A DNA stretch of 10,352 nt from Firm-04 sp045627405 (GTDB lineage Bacteria > Bacillota > Clostridia > Oscillospirales > Ruminococcaceae): positions 1 to 10,352 of the forward strand of contig JAZQNP010000111.1 of assembly GCA_045627405.1 (NCBI GenBank), read 5' to 3'. The translations under genes and the position numbers were made by a program. The notes under the pieces were generated by a model. The model was not told where the DNA came from. It saw nothing but the letters and a program-made list of their open reading frames with translations, and did not search any database. Position 1 is the first letter of the stretch. Each line of letters begins with the position of its first letter. Of the stretch, positions 1 through 7,128 are shown piece after piece.

Positions 1-1
1 C

Positions 2-526
2 GCCTTGATGATCCCCGCATTTTCCATGCCTGCCGTGAGCAGCGCATCCGTAACCGGATATTCTGCTGCAAATGCAGCTAAGAGCGACACGGCAGTGACG
101 CCGGCAGAGGCGATTCCGGTCGAAAGCTATATCCCGAACGAAAGCGGCAGTTCACCGAAGATGTCGAAGATTGTTGCGGTCTTTAATCAGGAGCGGCTGC
201 ACACATTCCTGCATGAGATGGATGCCATCGGCATCACGGGCGTTACTGTGATCAATGTACTCGGCTGCGGCATGCGAAGCGAGAGCTATTACCGCGGAAC
301 AAAGATGGAATCCTCTTTGCGTCCGAAGGTCAAGACAGAGATTGTTGTCTGCAAGGTTCCTGTGCAGACGGTCATTGAGACAGCGCGCAAGGCGTTGTAC
401 ACCGGTCATGCCGGCGACGGCAAGCTCTTTGTCTATCCGGTTGAACAGGTTGTCAAGGTGCGTACAGGTGCATACGGCTACGATGCCTTGCAGGATGAGG
501 ATGCACCGGCAGCTTCCGCCACATAA
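2..526 (+). CDS. PII signalling domain, C-terminal part of a probable ammonium transporter-PII fusion (5' truncated)
   Basis: The reading frame is open to the left edge, so the gene is partial. The last ~120 residues are a nitrogen-regulatory PII (GlnB/GlnK) domain starting at the Met encoded at 161: SKIVAVF, then GITGVTV, a T-loop with YYRGTK, RPKVKTEIVV, the TGHAGDGKLFVYP ATP-binding segment and VRTG. In free PII proteins this domain senses ATP/ADP and 2-oxoglutarate and controls ammonium uptake. The ~52 residues before it are an Ala/Ser/Pro-rich linker ending VTPAEAIPVE, and no Shine-Dalgarno sequence precedes the Met at 161. Both fit a fusion rather than a free GlnK; from memory, several Clostridia carry Amt proteins with such a linker and a C-terminal PII domain. 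The transporter part is outside the window, so the fusion is inferred. The E. coli Tyr51 position reads Met and the segment between GCG and YRG is two residues shorter than in GlnB, so uridylylation is unlikely. PII domain near certain; fusion likely. Confidence 0.85.
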   Translation, partial: ALMIPAFSMPAVSSASVTGYSAANAAKSDTAVTPAEAIPVESYIPNESGSSPKMSKIVAVFNQERLHTFLHEMDAIGITGVTVINVLGCGMRSESYYRGTKMESSLRPKVKTEIVVCKVPVQTVIETARKALYTGHAGDGKLFVYPVEQVVKVRTGAYGYDALQDEDAPAASAT

Positions 527-566
527 CACAGACAGCTTCTATACATCTCATTTCCTTACAAGCGGT

Positions 567-597
567 AAACGCGGTGTTCTGTACAGACGCCGCGTTT
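567..597. terminator. Hairpin between convergent genes, probable bidirectional terminator
   Basis: AAACGCGG (567-574) pairs perfectly with CCGCGTTT (590-597). The stem can extend by three pairs (one G-U) into the loop, which contains the palindrome TCTGTACAGA. It lies between the ends of the PII gene (526, +) and the membrane protein gene (612, -). The U-tract is short on either strand (TTT only), so efficiency is uncertain. No gene is visible in 527-611. Confidence 0.5.
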
Positions 598-611
598 GCT
601 GCTGTGTGTGG

Positions 612-1346
612 TCAGGTTCGCATCAGATTCCGGTGATACCGGAGCAGCTCTGCGCTGAGCAGCGTGGGCAGCACGGCTACCGCCGGATAGGGCAGCAGCA
701 GTGCCGGCAGGCAGATCAGCCGCTGCATCAGAATATCGGCAGTCTGTCTGCGCGTCAGCCTGAATGCAAGCCGGAGCTGTGCAGCAGGGGAGCGTTCCGG
801 TATTTTGAGCAGGGTGAAGGGCAGTGCCGTTCCGGCAGTATATACGCGAAGAGGCAGCCATGCTGCTGCGGGAATCAGCAGCGTCAGGTGCAGTACAGTC
901 AGCAGCGGCAGCAGGTCGTCGCCGGCAGCGGGCATAGTCAGCCAGATGATTCTTGCCGCGAAAGCAAGCAGCAGCATCGGTGCGCAGGCGAGAAACAGCA
1001 GAATCCCGCAGATCAGCCGCAGCAGTGCAGCACGCTGCCAGAGCCAGAGCTTGCTGCTGCAATTCAGAAATCCGAGGTCGTCTTCGTTGAGGACGCCGGT
1101 CAGTTCGCTGAGATGCCGCACTGTTTCCGTGCGCATCGGCGCGGCAGCGAGCAGGGAAATCAGCATAGCGGCGGGCAAAATCAGCAGATGCGTTTGTGCG
1201 GCAAGAATTTGCTGCATGAAGACACCTGCGGCGGTGCAGAGCAGGGCGACGGCGGTTCTTGCTGCGCCGAGAATCATGATTTCACTGCGGTGTTCGCGCA
1301 GAAGAAGCTGCGTTCTTCTCCAAAGCGACCGTGTTCGCCGGATCAT
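612..1346 (-). CDS. Hypothetical multi-pass membrane protein
   Basis: A 244-residue protein of unrecognised family. The N-terminus is strongly basic (MIRRTRSLWRRTQ), followed by about five hydrophobic segments near residues 23-45, 52-70, 108-137, 145-168 and 207-235, so it is an integral membrane protein. A soluble loop (about 71-105) contains acidic LNEDD. The start at 1346 overlaps the stop of the upstream gene in an ATGA arrangement, and a GGAGG motif (1357-1361, minus strand) lies 10 nt upstream, which indicates translational coupling to the BofC-like gene. The C-terminal part (LRLAFRLTRRQ then a hydrophobic helix) loosely recalls small Firmicutes membrane proteins, but I cannot assign a family. 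Long overlapping plus-strand frames exist but lack a matching RBS and plausible composition. The gene is probably real; its function is unknown. Confidence 0.75.
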   Translation of the reverse strand: MIRRTRSLWRRTQLLLREHRSEIMILGAARTAVALLCTAAGVFMQQILAAQTHLLILPAAMLISLLAAAPMRTETVRHLSELTGVLNEDDLGFLNCSSKLWLWQRAALLRLICGILLFLACAPMLLLAFAARIIWLTMPAAGDDLLPLLTVLHLTLLIPAAAWLPLRVYTAGTALPFTLLKIPERSPAAQLRLAFRLTRRQTADILMQRLICLPALLLPYPAVAVLPTLLSAELLRYHRNLMRT

Positions 1347-1732
1347 GAGAGATAATCCTCCATCAGTTCCCGCAGTTCATCTGTATTCTGCACGCGCAGA
1401 CCGTATTCCAGCAGAATGCGGTCGTACTCCGGCAGCCAGCCCGAAGGCAGTTCGTACTGCTCCAAGGGTTCTTTGCTGCCCTCGGCGTAGACCGAGAGAA
1501 CATCGCCGCTGAGCTGAATGAGATATGCAGTGTCAGGCAGTGTCGGCATCACATCTTCCACAGCATGAATTTGCAGCGGGACATTTGCCGCATCCGCCGC
1601 GGACGCTTCTTGTATTGAAACCTCCGGCAGTGAAATGTGCTTGGTATCTGATCGCATGAGAACTGCTGCGCCTGCCGTGACTGCCGCTGCCGCCGCCGCA
1701 ATCCCTGTCCAAAGCCATCTGGCTGTAACCAT
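1343..1732 (-). CDS. Membrane-anchored protein with BofC C-terminal-like domain
   Basis: A 129-residue protein. The start at 1732 is preferred over the longer frame because AAAGGAGAG (1742-1750, minus strand) sits 9 nt upstream. Residues about 5-27 (WLWTGIAAAAAAV and onward) form a single N-terminal membrane anchor or uncleaved signal. An Ala/Glu-rich linker follows, then an extracytoplasmic domain from about residue 70: YLIQLSGDVLSVYAEGS, later LPSGWLPEYDRILLEYGLRV, ending in ELRELMEDYLS. This pattern (Y-I-L...V-Y, LP..DR.LL..G..V, terminal LEDY-like tail) resembles the BofC C-terminal domain found in many Clostridia. In Bacillus, BofC restrains the forespore signalling protease SpoIVB. This protein lacks room for the BofC N-terminal domain, so a SpoIVB role should not be assumed. 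It is the first gene of a two-gene leftward unit, divergent from the PBP gene. Gene call strong, family call moderate. Confidence 0.75.
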   Translation of the reverse strand: MVTARWLWTGIAAAAAAVTAGAAVLMRSDTKHISLPEVSIQEASAADAANVPLQIHAVEDVMPTLPDTAYLIQLSGDVLSVYAEGSKEPLEQYELPSGWLPEYDRILLEYGLRVQNTDELRELMEDYLS

Positions 1733-1784
1733 CAGAATCCACTCTCCTTTCAGAATCAAAGACAGTATGCCGCAGATTTTTCCT

Positions 1785-1815
1785 TTTATACAAATATAAT
1801 TGTTATATGATTCAA
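1785..1815 (-). promoter_or_regulatory. Weak candidate promoter for the BofC-like gene
   Basis: On the minus strand TATAAA (1785-1790) is preceded by TTGAAT (1810-1815) with a 19-nt spacer, longer than the ideal 17. It lies about 53 nt upstream of the start at 1732 in an AT-rich block shared with the divergent PBP promoter. The match is only fair; another sigma factor could be used instead. Confidence 0.3.
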
Positions 1816-1831
1816 AAATATAAAAAACCAC

Positions 1832-1860
1832 TTAACAAATGCCGCATTTTGTGCTATAAT
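1832..1860 (+). promoter_or_regulatory. Sigma-A type promoter with extended -10 for the PBP unit
   Basis: TTAACA (1832-1837, 5 of 6 to consensus) is separated by exactly 17 nt from a perfect TATAAT (1855-1860), with TG one base upstream (TGC-TATAAT), the extended -10 element. Transcription would start near 1867, giving a leader of roughly 48 nt before the ATG at 1915. This is the best promoter match in the window and probably drives the PBP-to-lysA gene series. Confidence 0.85.
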
Positions 1861-1914
1861 ATTCTGTGTATGTCTGCGCAGGGGAATCCTGCCAAATCCG
1901 AAAGGAGATTGTTC

Positions 1915-4323
1915 ATGACGCTTCCGAAGCTTCCGCAAATGATGCGCCGCAGCAAGAACGATTCAGCTGAGGCGAGACAGGATAGAAAAGTGACATCCCG
2001 GAAAGGAACCAAAAAACGCCGCAGAAAGCCGTTTGTTCTGCGCCTTCTCGGGTGGATCGGCTCTGTGATACTCGTGACGTTTCTGTCATTTGTCCTGCTG
2101 TTTGTCGTGACAGGTTCCATCTGTGCGATTGCAGCGACAGCCTATGTCGTCAACTATATGGAGTCCACAACCTCTGTCAGTATTCAGGAGCTGACGCTGA
2201 GCTATTCGACCAACATCTACGAGATGGGCGAGGACGGCGAATGGATCAATGTCTATCATGTCAATAACGACGTGCAGCGGATCCCGAAAACGCTGGATGA
2301 AGTGCCGGACTATGTTGTGGACGCGTTTGTCTACGGCGAGGACGAGCGTTTCTATCAGCATGAGGGCGTTGACTTTCAGCGTACCGCGTATGTTATGGCG
2401 CGGTTTTTGATGAGATTCTGGGATGCGAGCAGCTTTGATCAGGGCGGTTCGACCATCACACAGCAGCTTGTCAAGAACCTCACCGGAGACAATGACCCCA
2501 GCCCGCAGCGAAAGATCCGTGAAATTTACCGTGCGATGCAGATGGAGAAGAGCTATTCCAAGGATGAGATTCTCGAAACCTATATCAACTATATCGGTTT
2601 CGGCGGCGCGGCAAGCGGCATCGAAATGGGCGCACAAAAATATTTCGGCAAATCAGTCAGTGAACTGACGGTCGCAGAGGGAGCCTGCCTTGCGGCAATC
2701 CCGCAGAGCCCCGAGGTCAATAACCCGTTTGCGGGCCATTATGAGCGCGCAAAAAATGAGGTCACCGGTACTTGGTATACAACGGACAACTTCATCAATA
2801 CGGGCAGAGAAGCAAACCGCACGCGTATGGAGTATATCCTCAAACAGATGTATCAGAACGGCGCACTGACATTCGACGAATATCAGGCAGCACTGAATGA
2901 AAAGCTGATCTTCACCGATTCCCCCGAATATGCAAGACTGCATCCGGAGGAGGAAGAAGAGACAACAGAGGAGACTGCGGATACTTCCGAGGGAACCTCA
3001 TGGGCAGTGGATGAGGTGCTGCGCGAGTTCCGTGATTATCTGATGGAGGAGCGCGGCATCACGAAGGAACGTGCCATGACGCTGATCAATACCGGCGGCT
3101 ATCAGATTTATTCCACGGTTGACCGCGAGATGCAGGCATATGTGGAAGAGAAATATTCCGACATCAACAATCTGCTCAAAGGCATGACAACCGGCAGGGG
3201 AACGACCATTTACCGCGATCTGGACGGCGACGGAGAATATTCCGATGACGAAAATCTCGCGCTGCAATCCGGTTTCACGGCGATTGATTATTCCGGCAAT
3301 GTGCTGTGTACTGTCGGCGGCATCGGTGAGAAGGTCGGTTCTTTGGGAACCAGCTATGCCTCGACTGAACCGCAGCAGCCGGGTTCTGCGATCAAGCCTG
3401 TTTCGACCTACGGCTATGCGCTGTACCACGACTATATCACATGGGGTACAAAGGTGCTGGACTATCCGCCTCTGACCAATCCCGATACCGGAAAGCCGTG
3501 GCCGACGAACTATTCCGAGCAGAGCAATGTTGTCCGTTACAGCAATTCCAAGATCAATGTTTATAAGGCACTGGAACAGTCCTACAATACGATTCCCGCA
3601 CTGCTGGCAAAGACCTACGGCGTGCGCAATGTGTATGATTATGCGACGGGCGTTGTCGGGCTGAGCCTCAACGAGAAATACGATGTTGACTATGCGCCGC
3701 TCTCCGTCGGCGCGCTTGGATACGGCATCACGGTCAAGGATCTGGTCAATGCCTACATGGTTTACGGAAACGGCGGTTATTTCAGCAATGCACATATGAT
3801 CAGCCGTGTGGAGACCGGCGACGGTGTTCTGGTCTATGCAGGCGGCGATGACTACGCTGCGGCGATTGATGCGGAAACCTCCTATGTCATGAACAAGCTG
3901 CTGGAAAATGTCGTTCTGAACGGTACCGGTAAGAAAGCGCAGATGACAGTGAGCGGCAAGGCTGTTCCGATCGCGGGCAAGACCGGTACGACTTCCGACT
4001 GGTGTGACCTGATGTTTGTCGGTCTGAATCCGGATTTTGTCAGCGGTATGTGGATCGGCTACAAGGAAAACAAAGAGATCAAGAACCACGGAAAGATCGC
4101 GTCTGCTGCGATCTGGAAGAATATCATCGGGGAATGGATCCAGACGCATTATTCCGGAAATGATTTTCCGGCGTGCGATTCCGTTGTATCGGGCTATGTC
4201 TGCACCTCGACCGGCAAGATTGCGGTGGACGGCTGCGGCAAGGGCGTTGCCGGTTACTGGAAATCGACCAATGCGCCGTACTGTGACAACCGCGAGCTGG
4301 GTCTTGGCAAGGCGGAAGAGTGA
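1915..4323 (+). CDS. Class A (bifunctional) penicillin-binding protein, PBP1A family
   Basis: An 802-residue enzyme that polymerises glycan strands and cross-links stem peptides of peptidoglycan at the outer face of the membrane. The start at 1915 is chosen because AAAGGAG (1901-1907) lies just upstream and the promoter lies at 1832-1860. Domains: a short basic cytoplasmic N-terminus; one membrane segment at about 40-80; a GT51 transglycosylase with catalytic Glu142 in EDERFYQHEG, GGSTITQQ at 177-184 and the RKIREIY block; an acidic linker rich in Glu and Thr; and a transpeptidase with Ser491-AIK (nucleophile Ser491), Ser556-Tyr-Asn and Lys689-TGTT. All catalytic motifs are intact. Two oddities: residues 435-446 form an EF-hand-like DLDGDGEYSDDE loop just before the transpeptidase core, and the last ~55 residues contain four cysteines with no PASTA repeats. 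It is the first gene of a rightward unit, and the next start is only 4 nt after its stop. Confidence 0.97.
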   Translation: MTLPKLPQMMRRSKNDSAEARQDRKVTSRKGTKKRRRKPFVLRLLGWIGSVILVTFLSFVLLFVVTGSICAIAATAYVVNYMESTTSVSIQELTLSYSTNIYEMGEDGEWINVYHVNNDVQRIPKTLDEVPDYVVDAFVYGEDERFYQHEGVDFQRTAYVMARFLMRFWDASSFDQGGSTITQQLVKNLTGDNDPSPQRKIREIYRAMQMEKSYSKDEILETYINYIGFGGAASGIEMGAQKYFGKSVSELTVAEGACLAAIPQSPEVNNPFAGHYERAKNEVTGTWYTTDNFINTGREANRTRMEYILKQMYQNGALTFDEYQAALNEKLIFTDSPEYARLHPEEEEETTEETADTSEGTSWAVDEVLREFRDYLMEERGITKERAMTLINTGGYQIYSTVDREMQAYVEEKYSDINNLLKGMTTGRGTTIYRDLDGDGEYSDDENLALQSGFTAIDYSGNVLCTVGGIGEKVGSLGTSYASTEPQQPGSAIKPVSTYGYALYHDYITWGTKVLDYPPLTNPDTGKPWPTNYSEQSNVVRYSNSKINVYKALEQSYNTIPALLAKTYGVRNVYDYATGVVGLSLNEKYDVDYAPLSVGALGYGITVKDLVNAYMVYGNGGYFSNAHMISRVETGDGVLVYAGGDDYAAAIDAETSYVMNKLLENVVLNGTGKKAQMTVSGKAVPIAGKTGTTSDWCDLMFVGLNPDFVSGMWIGYKENKEIKNHGKIASAAIWKNIIGEWIQTHYSGNDFPACDSVVSGYVCTSTGKIAVDGCGKGVAGYWKSTNAPYCDNRELGLGKAEE

Positions 4324-4326
4324 TTT

Positions 4327-5922
4327 ATGGCACAGGAAACCCGTATTCTGAAACATAAGTGGTATCTGTATCTCACCGAGTTTTTTGCCGGCATGTCAGT
4401 CATGGCGGTGGAGCTCGGTGCGAGCAGACTTCTGGCACCGTATTTCAGCTCCTCGCAGATTGTCTGGACCATCATCATCGGCACGATCATGATTGCGATG
4501 GCACTCGGCAATGTCTACGGCGGACGGTCTGCCGACAAGAATCCGAATCCGGACAAGCTCTACGGCAGAATGCTGTTTGCTTCGGTCTGGATTGCAGCGA
4601 TTCCGTTTCTCGGCAAATTTGTGATTCTCGGCATTTCGGCACTGCTTGTCGTGACGATCAGCACGAATTTCCTGATCTGGGCAGCATTTTTGTCCTGCAT
4701 GATCGTGTTTGTGTTTCCGCTCTTTCTGCTGGGTACGGTCACGCCGTCCCTTGTAAAATATACAGTCAGCAGTCTGGATGACAGCGGAAAAACCGTCGGA
4801 ACGCTCGGCGCGGCAAATACAATCGGCAGCATCATCGGCACCTTTGTCCCGACCTTTCTTTCGATTCCCGCAGTCGGCACCGCGGCGACATTTATGATTT
4901 TCTCCGGCATTCTGCTGCTGCTGGCAGGGGTGTATTTTGTCTCTGTCAAACGGGGTGCTGTCCGGCTGATTGTTTCGATGATTCTTTTTGTTGCAGCTTC
5001 CGCAGCCGGCATGTCACTCGGCTTTGCGTTCTGGGAGAGCACCCTGACGCTGGAAGATGAATCCATCTACAATTATCTGCAAGTCAGCGAAGATGACCGC
5101 CGCGTGCGCCTGTCTACGAATGTGCTGTTCGGCGTGCAGTCGGTCTATATCAAAAACGATACGCTGACAGGCATGTATTACGATTACGCACTTGCCGCAC
5201 CGATGATGCTGGAAGAACCGGAGGATGCACATTCTCTGCTGATTCTCGGCATGGGAACGGGGACCTATGCGACACAGTGCCGGCGGTATTTTGACGGCAT
5301 GCAAATTGAGGGCGTGGAGATCGACGAGAAGATCACGGCACTGGCGCATATATTTTTCTCGCTGGATAAGGATATTCCGGTCACGACCTATGACGGCAGG
5401 GCATATCTTGCCGGAACCGATCAGAAATACGATGTCATCATGGTGGATGCCTATCAGGATATTACAATCCCGTTTCAGATGTCCTCACAGGAATTTTTCA
5501 GCATGGTGCGGTCGCATCTGACCGAAAACGGCGTCATGATCGTCAATATGAATATGATTTCCGACCGCGCAGACGGCATCAATGCTTATTTGCAGGATAC
5601 GATTGCGACAGTATTTGAGAATGTGTATACAGTTGACGTGCGCGGCTCGACCAACAGAGAGCTGTTTGCATCGCAGAATCCGGAGATAGCAGAACAGCTT
5701 GTACAGAACATTTCGCAGATTAACGACGACGCGCTGCGGGAGATGATGCAGCGGGTATCTGACAATTTGCAGCCGTATGCGGCGGGCAATCTGCTGCTGA
5801 CGGATGACAAGGCACCGGTGGAGCTGCTCGGCATGCAGACCATCGACGATATGATTTCCAATGAGCTTTCGTATTACAAGGAACGATTCCAAAGCGAGGG
5901 GATTCAGGGGCTGATCGGGTGA
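4327..5922 (+). CDS. Membrane protein with C-terminal spermidine-synthase-like SAM-binding domain (fused MFS/spermidine synthase type)
   Basis: A 531-residue protein. The N-terminal ~235 residues contain about eight hydrophobic helices, including the MAVELGASRLLAPYF helix and a GTVTPSLVKY loop typical of membrane proteins called fused MFS/spermidine synthase. From about 300 a Rossmann-fold aminopropyltransferase-like domain follows: LILGMGTGTYATQ (SAM motif I), VEIDEKI (acidic ribose-binding residue), TYDGRAYL and YDVIMVDAYQD. The usual catalytic DSTDP-type motif of SpeE is replaced by DAYQDITIPF, and the N-terminal region reads ESIYNYLQV rather than a SPYQ-type element. A classical spermidine synthase activity is therefore doubtful; the substrate is unknown. 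Three bases separate it from the PBP stop, and GGCGGAAG inside the PBP end can act as RBS, so co-translation with the PBP is likely. Family call strong, reaction unknown. Confidence 0.88.
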   Translation: MAQETRILKHKWYLYLTEFFAGMSVMAVELGASRLLAPYFSSSQIVWTIIIGTIMIAMALGNVYGGRSADKNPNPDKLYGRMLFASVWIAAIPFLGKFVILGISALLVVTISTNFLIWAAFLSCMIVFVFPLFLLGTVTPSLVKYTVSSLDDSGKTVGTLGAANTIGSIIGTFVPTFLSIPAVGTAATFMIFSGILLLLAGVYFVSVKRGAVRLIVSMILFVAASAAGMSLGFAFWESTLTLEDESIYNYLQVSEDDRRVRLSTNVLFGVQSVYIKNDTLTGMYYDYALAAPMMLEEPEDAHSLLILGMGTGTYATQCRRYFDGMQIEGVEIDEKITALAHIFFSLDKDIPVTTYDGRAYLAGTDQKYDVIMVDAYQDITIPFQMSSQEFFSMVRSHLTENGVMIVNMNMISDRADGINAYLQDTIATVFENVYTVDVRGSTNRELFASQNPEIAEQLVQNISQINDDALREMMQRVSDNLQPYAAGNLLLTDDKAPVELLGMQTIDDMISNELSYYKERFQSEGIQGLIG

Positions 5923-5948
5923 TCGCACCTGCATCCGCGGAGAAACCT

Positions 5949-7067
5949 ATGATGAAAATGTGCTGCCCGTGTCATTTCGGGCTGGAAAGTGTATTGAAAT
6001 TTGAACTGGTGCGGCTCGGTGCAGCGGAGATTGCTGCTGCGGACGGGCGAGTGACCTTTCAGGGCGACTGGCAGATGCTTGCCGCAGCAAATGTGGAGCT
6101 GACGGTTGCAGAAAGAGTGCTGATCGAGCTTGGGAGCTTTCCTGTCGGGCAGCGGCGCGGGAAAACGGCATTTGACCCGCTGTTCGACGGTGTTGCCGCA
6201 TTGCCGCTGGAAGATTTTATCGGCAGGGATGACGCCTTTCCGGTCAAAGGTTCCTCGCTGAACTCTGCACTGCACAGTGTGCCTGCGTGTCAGGCGATTG
6301 TAAAAAAAGCGGCAGTGAAGCGGCTGCAAAGCGCGTATCGCACGCAGGAACTGCCGGAAACGGGTGCGGTGCATCAGCTGCAATTTGCGATTCGCAATGA
6401 CGTCTGCACTGTGTATCTGGATACCTCCGGCGTGCCGCTGCATAAGCGCGGCTGGCGGCAGAAAGCCAATCTGGCACCGATCCGTGAAACGCTTGCAGCA
6501 GGCATTCTGGATTTGTCACATATTCGCGCTGATGTGCAGCTTTGTGATCCGTTCTGCGGCAGCGGAACATTTCTGATTGAGGCGGCGTGCCGCGCGATGC
6601 GCATCGCGCCCGGACTGCACCGCAGATATGCCTGCGAGCAGTGGGCGCAGATGCCGAAAGCAGCCTGGTACGATGCGCGGACTGCGGCAAGAGAAAAAAT
6701 AAACAGGGATGCTGCATTTCGGGCGGTCGGTTATGATATTTCGCCCGAAGCAGTCGCACTGACGCTGGAAAACGCAAAAAAAGCAGGCGTTGCCGACCGG
6801 ATTTCAGTGCAGCAGCGTGATATACGCGACTATGTGCCGGAGGAGGGCTTTGCCGTTGTGTGCAATCCGCCCTACGGCGAGCGGATGCTGGATGTCAATG
6901 CAGCAAGGGAACTCTACCGCGTGATGGGAAAAGTGATTCCGCAGGCGCAGCCGTGCAGCATCATCACGCCGGATACGGAGTTTGAGCAGCAGTTCGGCAG
7001 AAAAGCGCGCAAGCGCAGAAAGCTCTATAACGGCATGCTGCAATGTCAGCTTTACCAGTATTTTTGA
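5949..7067 (+). CDS. THUMP-domain class I SAM-dependent RNA methyltransferase (RlmL/YpsC family)
   Basis: A 372-residue protein predicted to methylate guanine N2 in 23S rRNA, by analogy with the methyltransferase half of E. coli RlmL and Bacillus YpsC. The N-terminus CHFGLESVLKFEL is the family start. A THUMP RNA-binding domain follows (about 50-160; PVKGSSLNS, VPACQAIVKKA, LDTSGVPLHKRGWR). The UPF0020 methyltransferase domain has motif I DPFCGSGTF at 200-208, an acidic motif II region (VGYDISPEA) and the catalytic N306-PPY. The tail RKLYNGMLQCQLYQYF is canonical, so the gene is complete. The start at 5949 is chosen for a GGAG (5939-5942) six bases upstream and for homolog N-termini. A GTG at 5919 overlapping the previous stop (GTGA) would add ten unconserved residues. 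Its position in the unit with only a 26-nt gap suggests shared transcription. The exact rRNA target cannot be read from sequence. Confidence 0.93.
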   Translation: MMKMCCPCHFGLESVLKFELVRLGAAEIAAADGRVTFQGDWQMLAAANVELTVAERVLIELGSFPVGQRRGKTAFDPLFDGVAALPLEDFIGRDDAFPVKGSSLNSALHSVPACQAIVKKAAVKRLQSAYRTQELPETGAVHQLQFAIRNDVCTVYLDTSGVPLHKRGWRQKANLAPIRETLAAGILDLSHIRADVQLCDPFCGSGTFLIEAACRAMRIAPGLHRRYACEQWAQMPKAAWYDARTAAREKINRDAAFRAVGYDISPEAVALTLENAKKAGVADRISVQQRDIRDYVPEEGFAVVCNPPYGERMLDVNAARELYRVMGKVIPQAQPCSIITPDTEFEQQFGRKARKRRKLYNGMLQCQLYQYF

Positions 7068-7128
7068 TGCACAGGCAGTTCGCGTATCTGCTGACTGCGG
7101 AATTCCAAAAACGGAAAGGATGATTCAA

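Noticed and set aside
255..1512. Long plus-strand frames (255-1355 and 805-1512) opposite the membrane protein pair
   Set aside because: Their products are Arg/Gln/Cys/Ser-rich without domains. The opposite strand has coupled genes with proper RBSs, a signal anchor and transmembrane helices.
1807..1914. Upstream in-frame start of the PBP at 1807
   Set aside because: It lies before the promoter -35/-10 elements; translation from there would need another transcript. ATG 1915 has a strong RBS.
2998..4356. 452-codon open frame antisense to the PBP gene
   Set aside because: It mirrors the transpeptidase coding region, has no RBS or recognisable domain, and a composition typical of the reverse complement of a mid-to-high GC gene.
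5919..5948. GTG start of the methyltransferase overlapping the previous stop
   Set aside because: A weak AGGGG lies upstream and the overlap is attractive, but the ten added residues do not fit the family N-terminus, while ATG 5949 has a GGAG at good spacing.
5904..6777. Antisense frames across the methyltransferase gene (5904-6443, 6244-6777)
   Set aside because: The sense strand encodes a full, motif-complete enzyme; the reverse frames have no domain or start signals.
7068..7128. Lysine riboswitch upstream of lysA
   Set aside because: Only 61 nt separate the genes, far too short for the L-box aptamer, and no terminator-antiterminator pair is visible.
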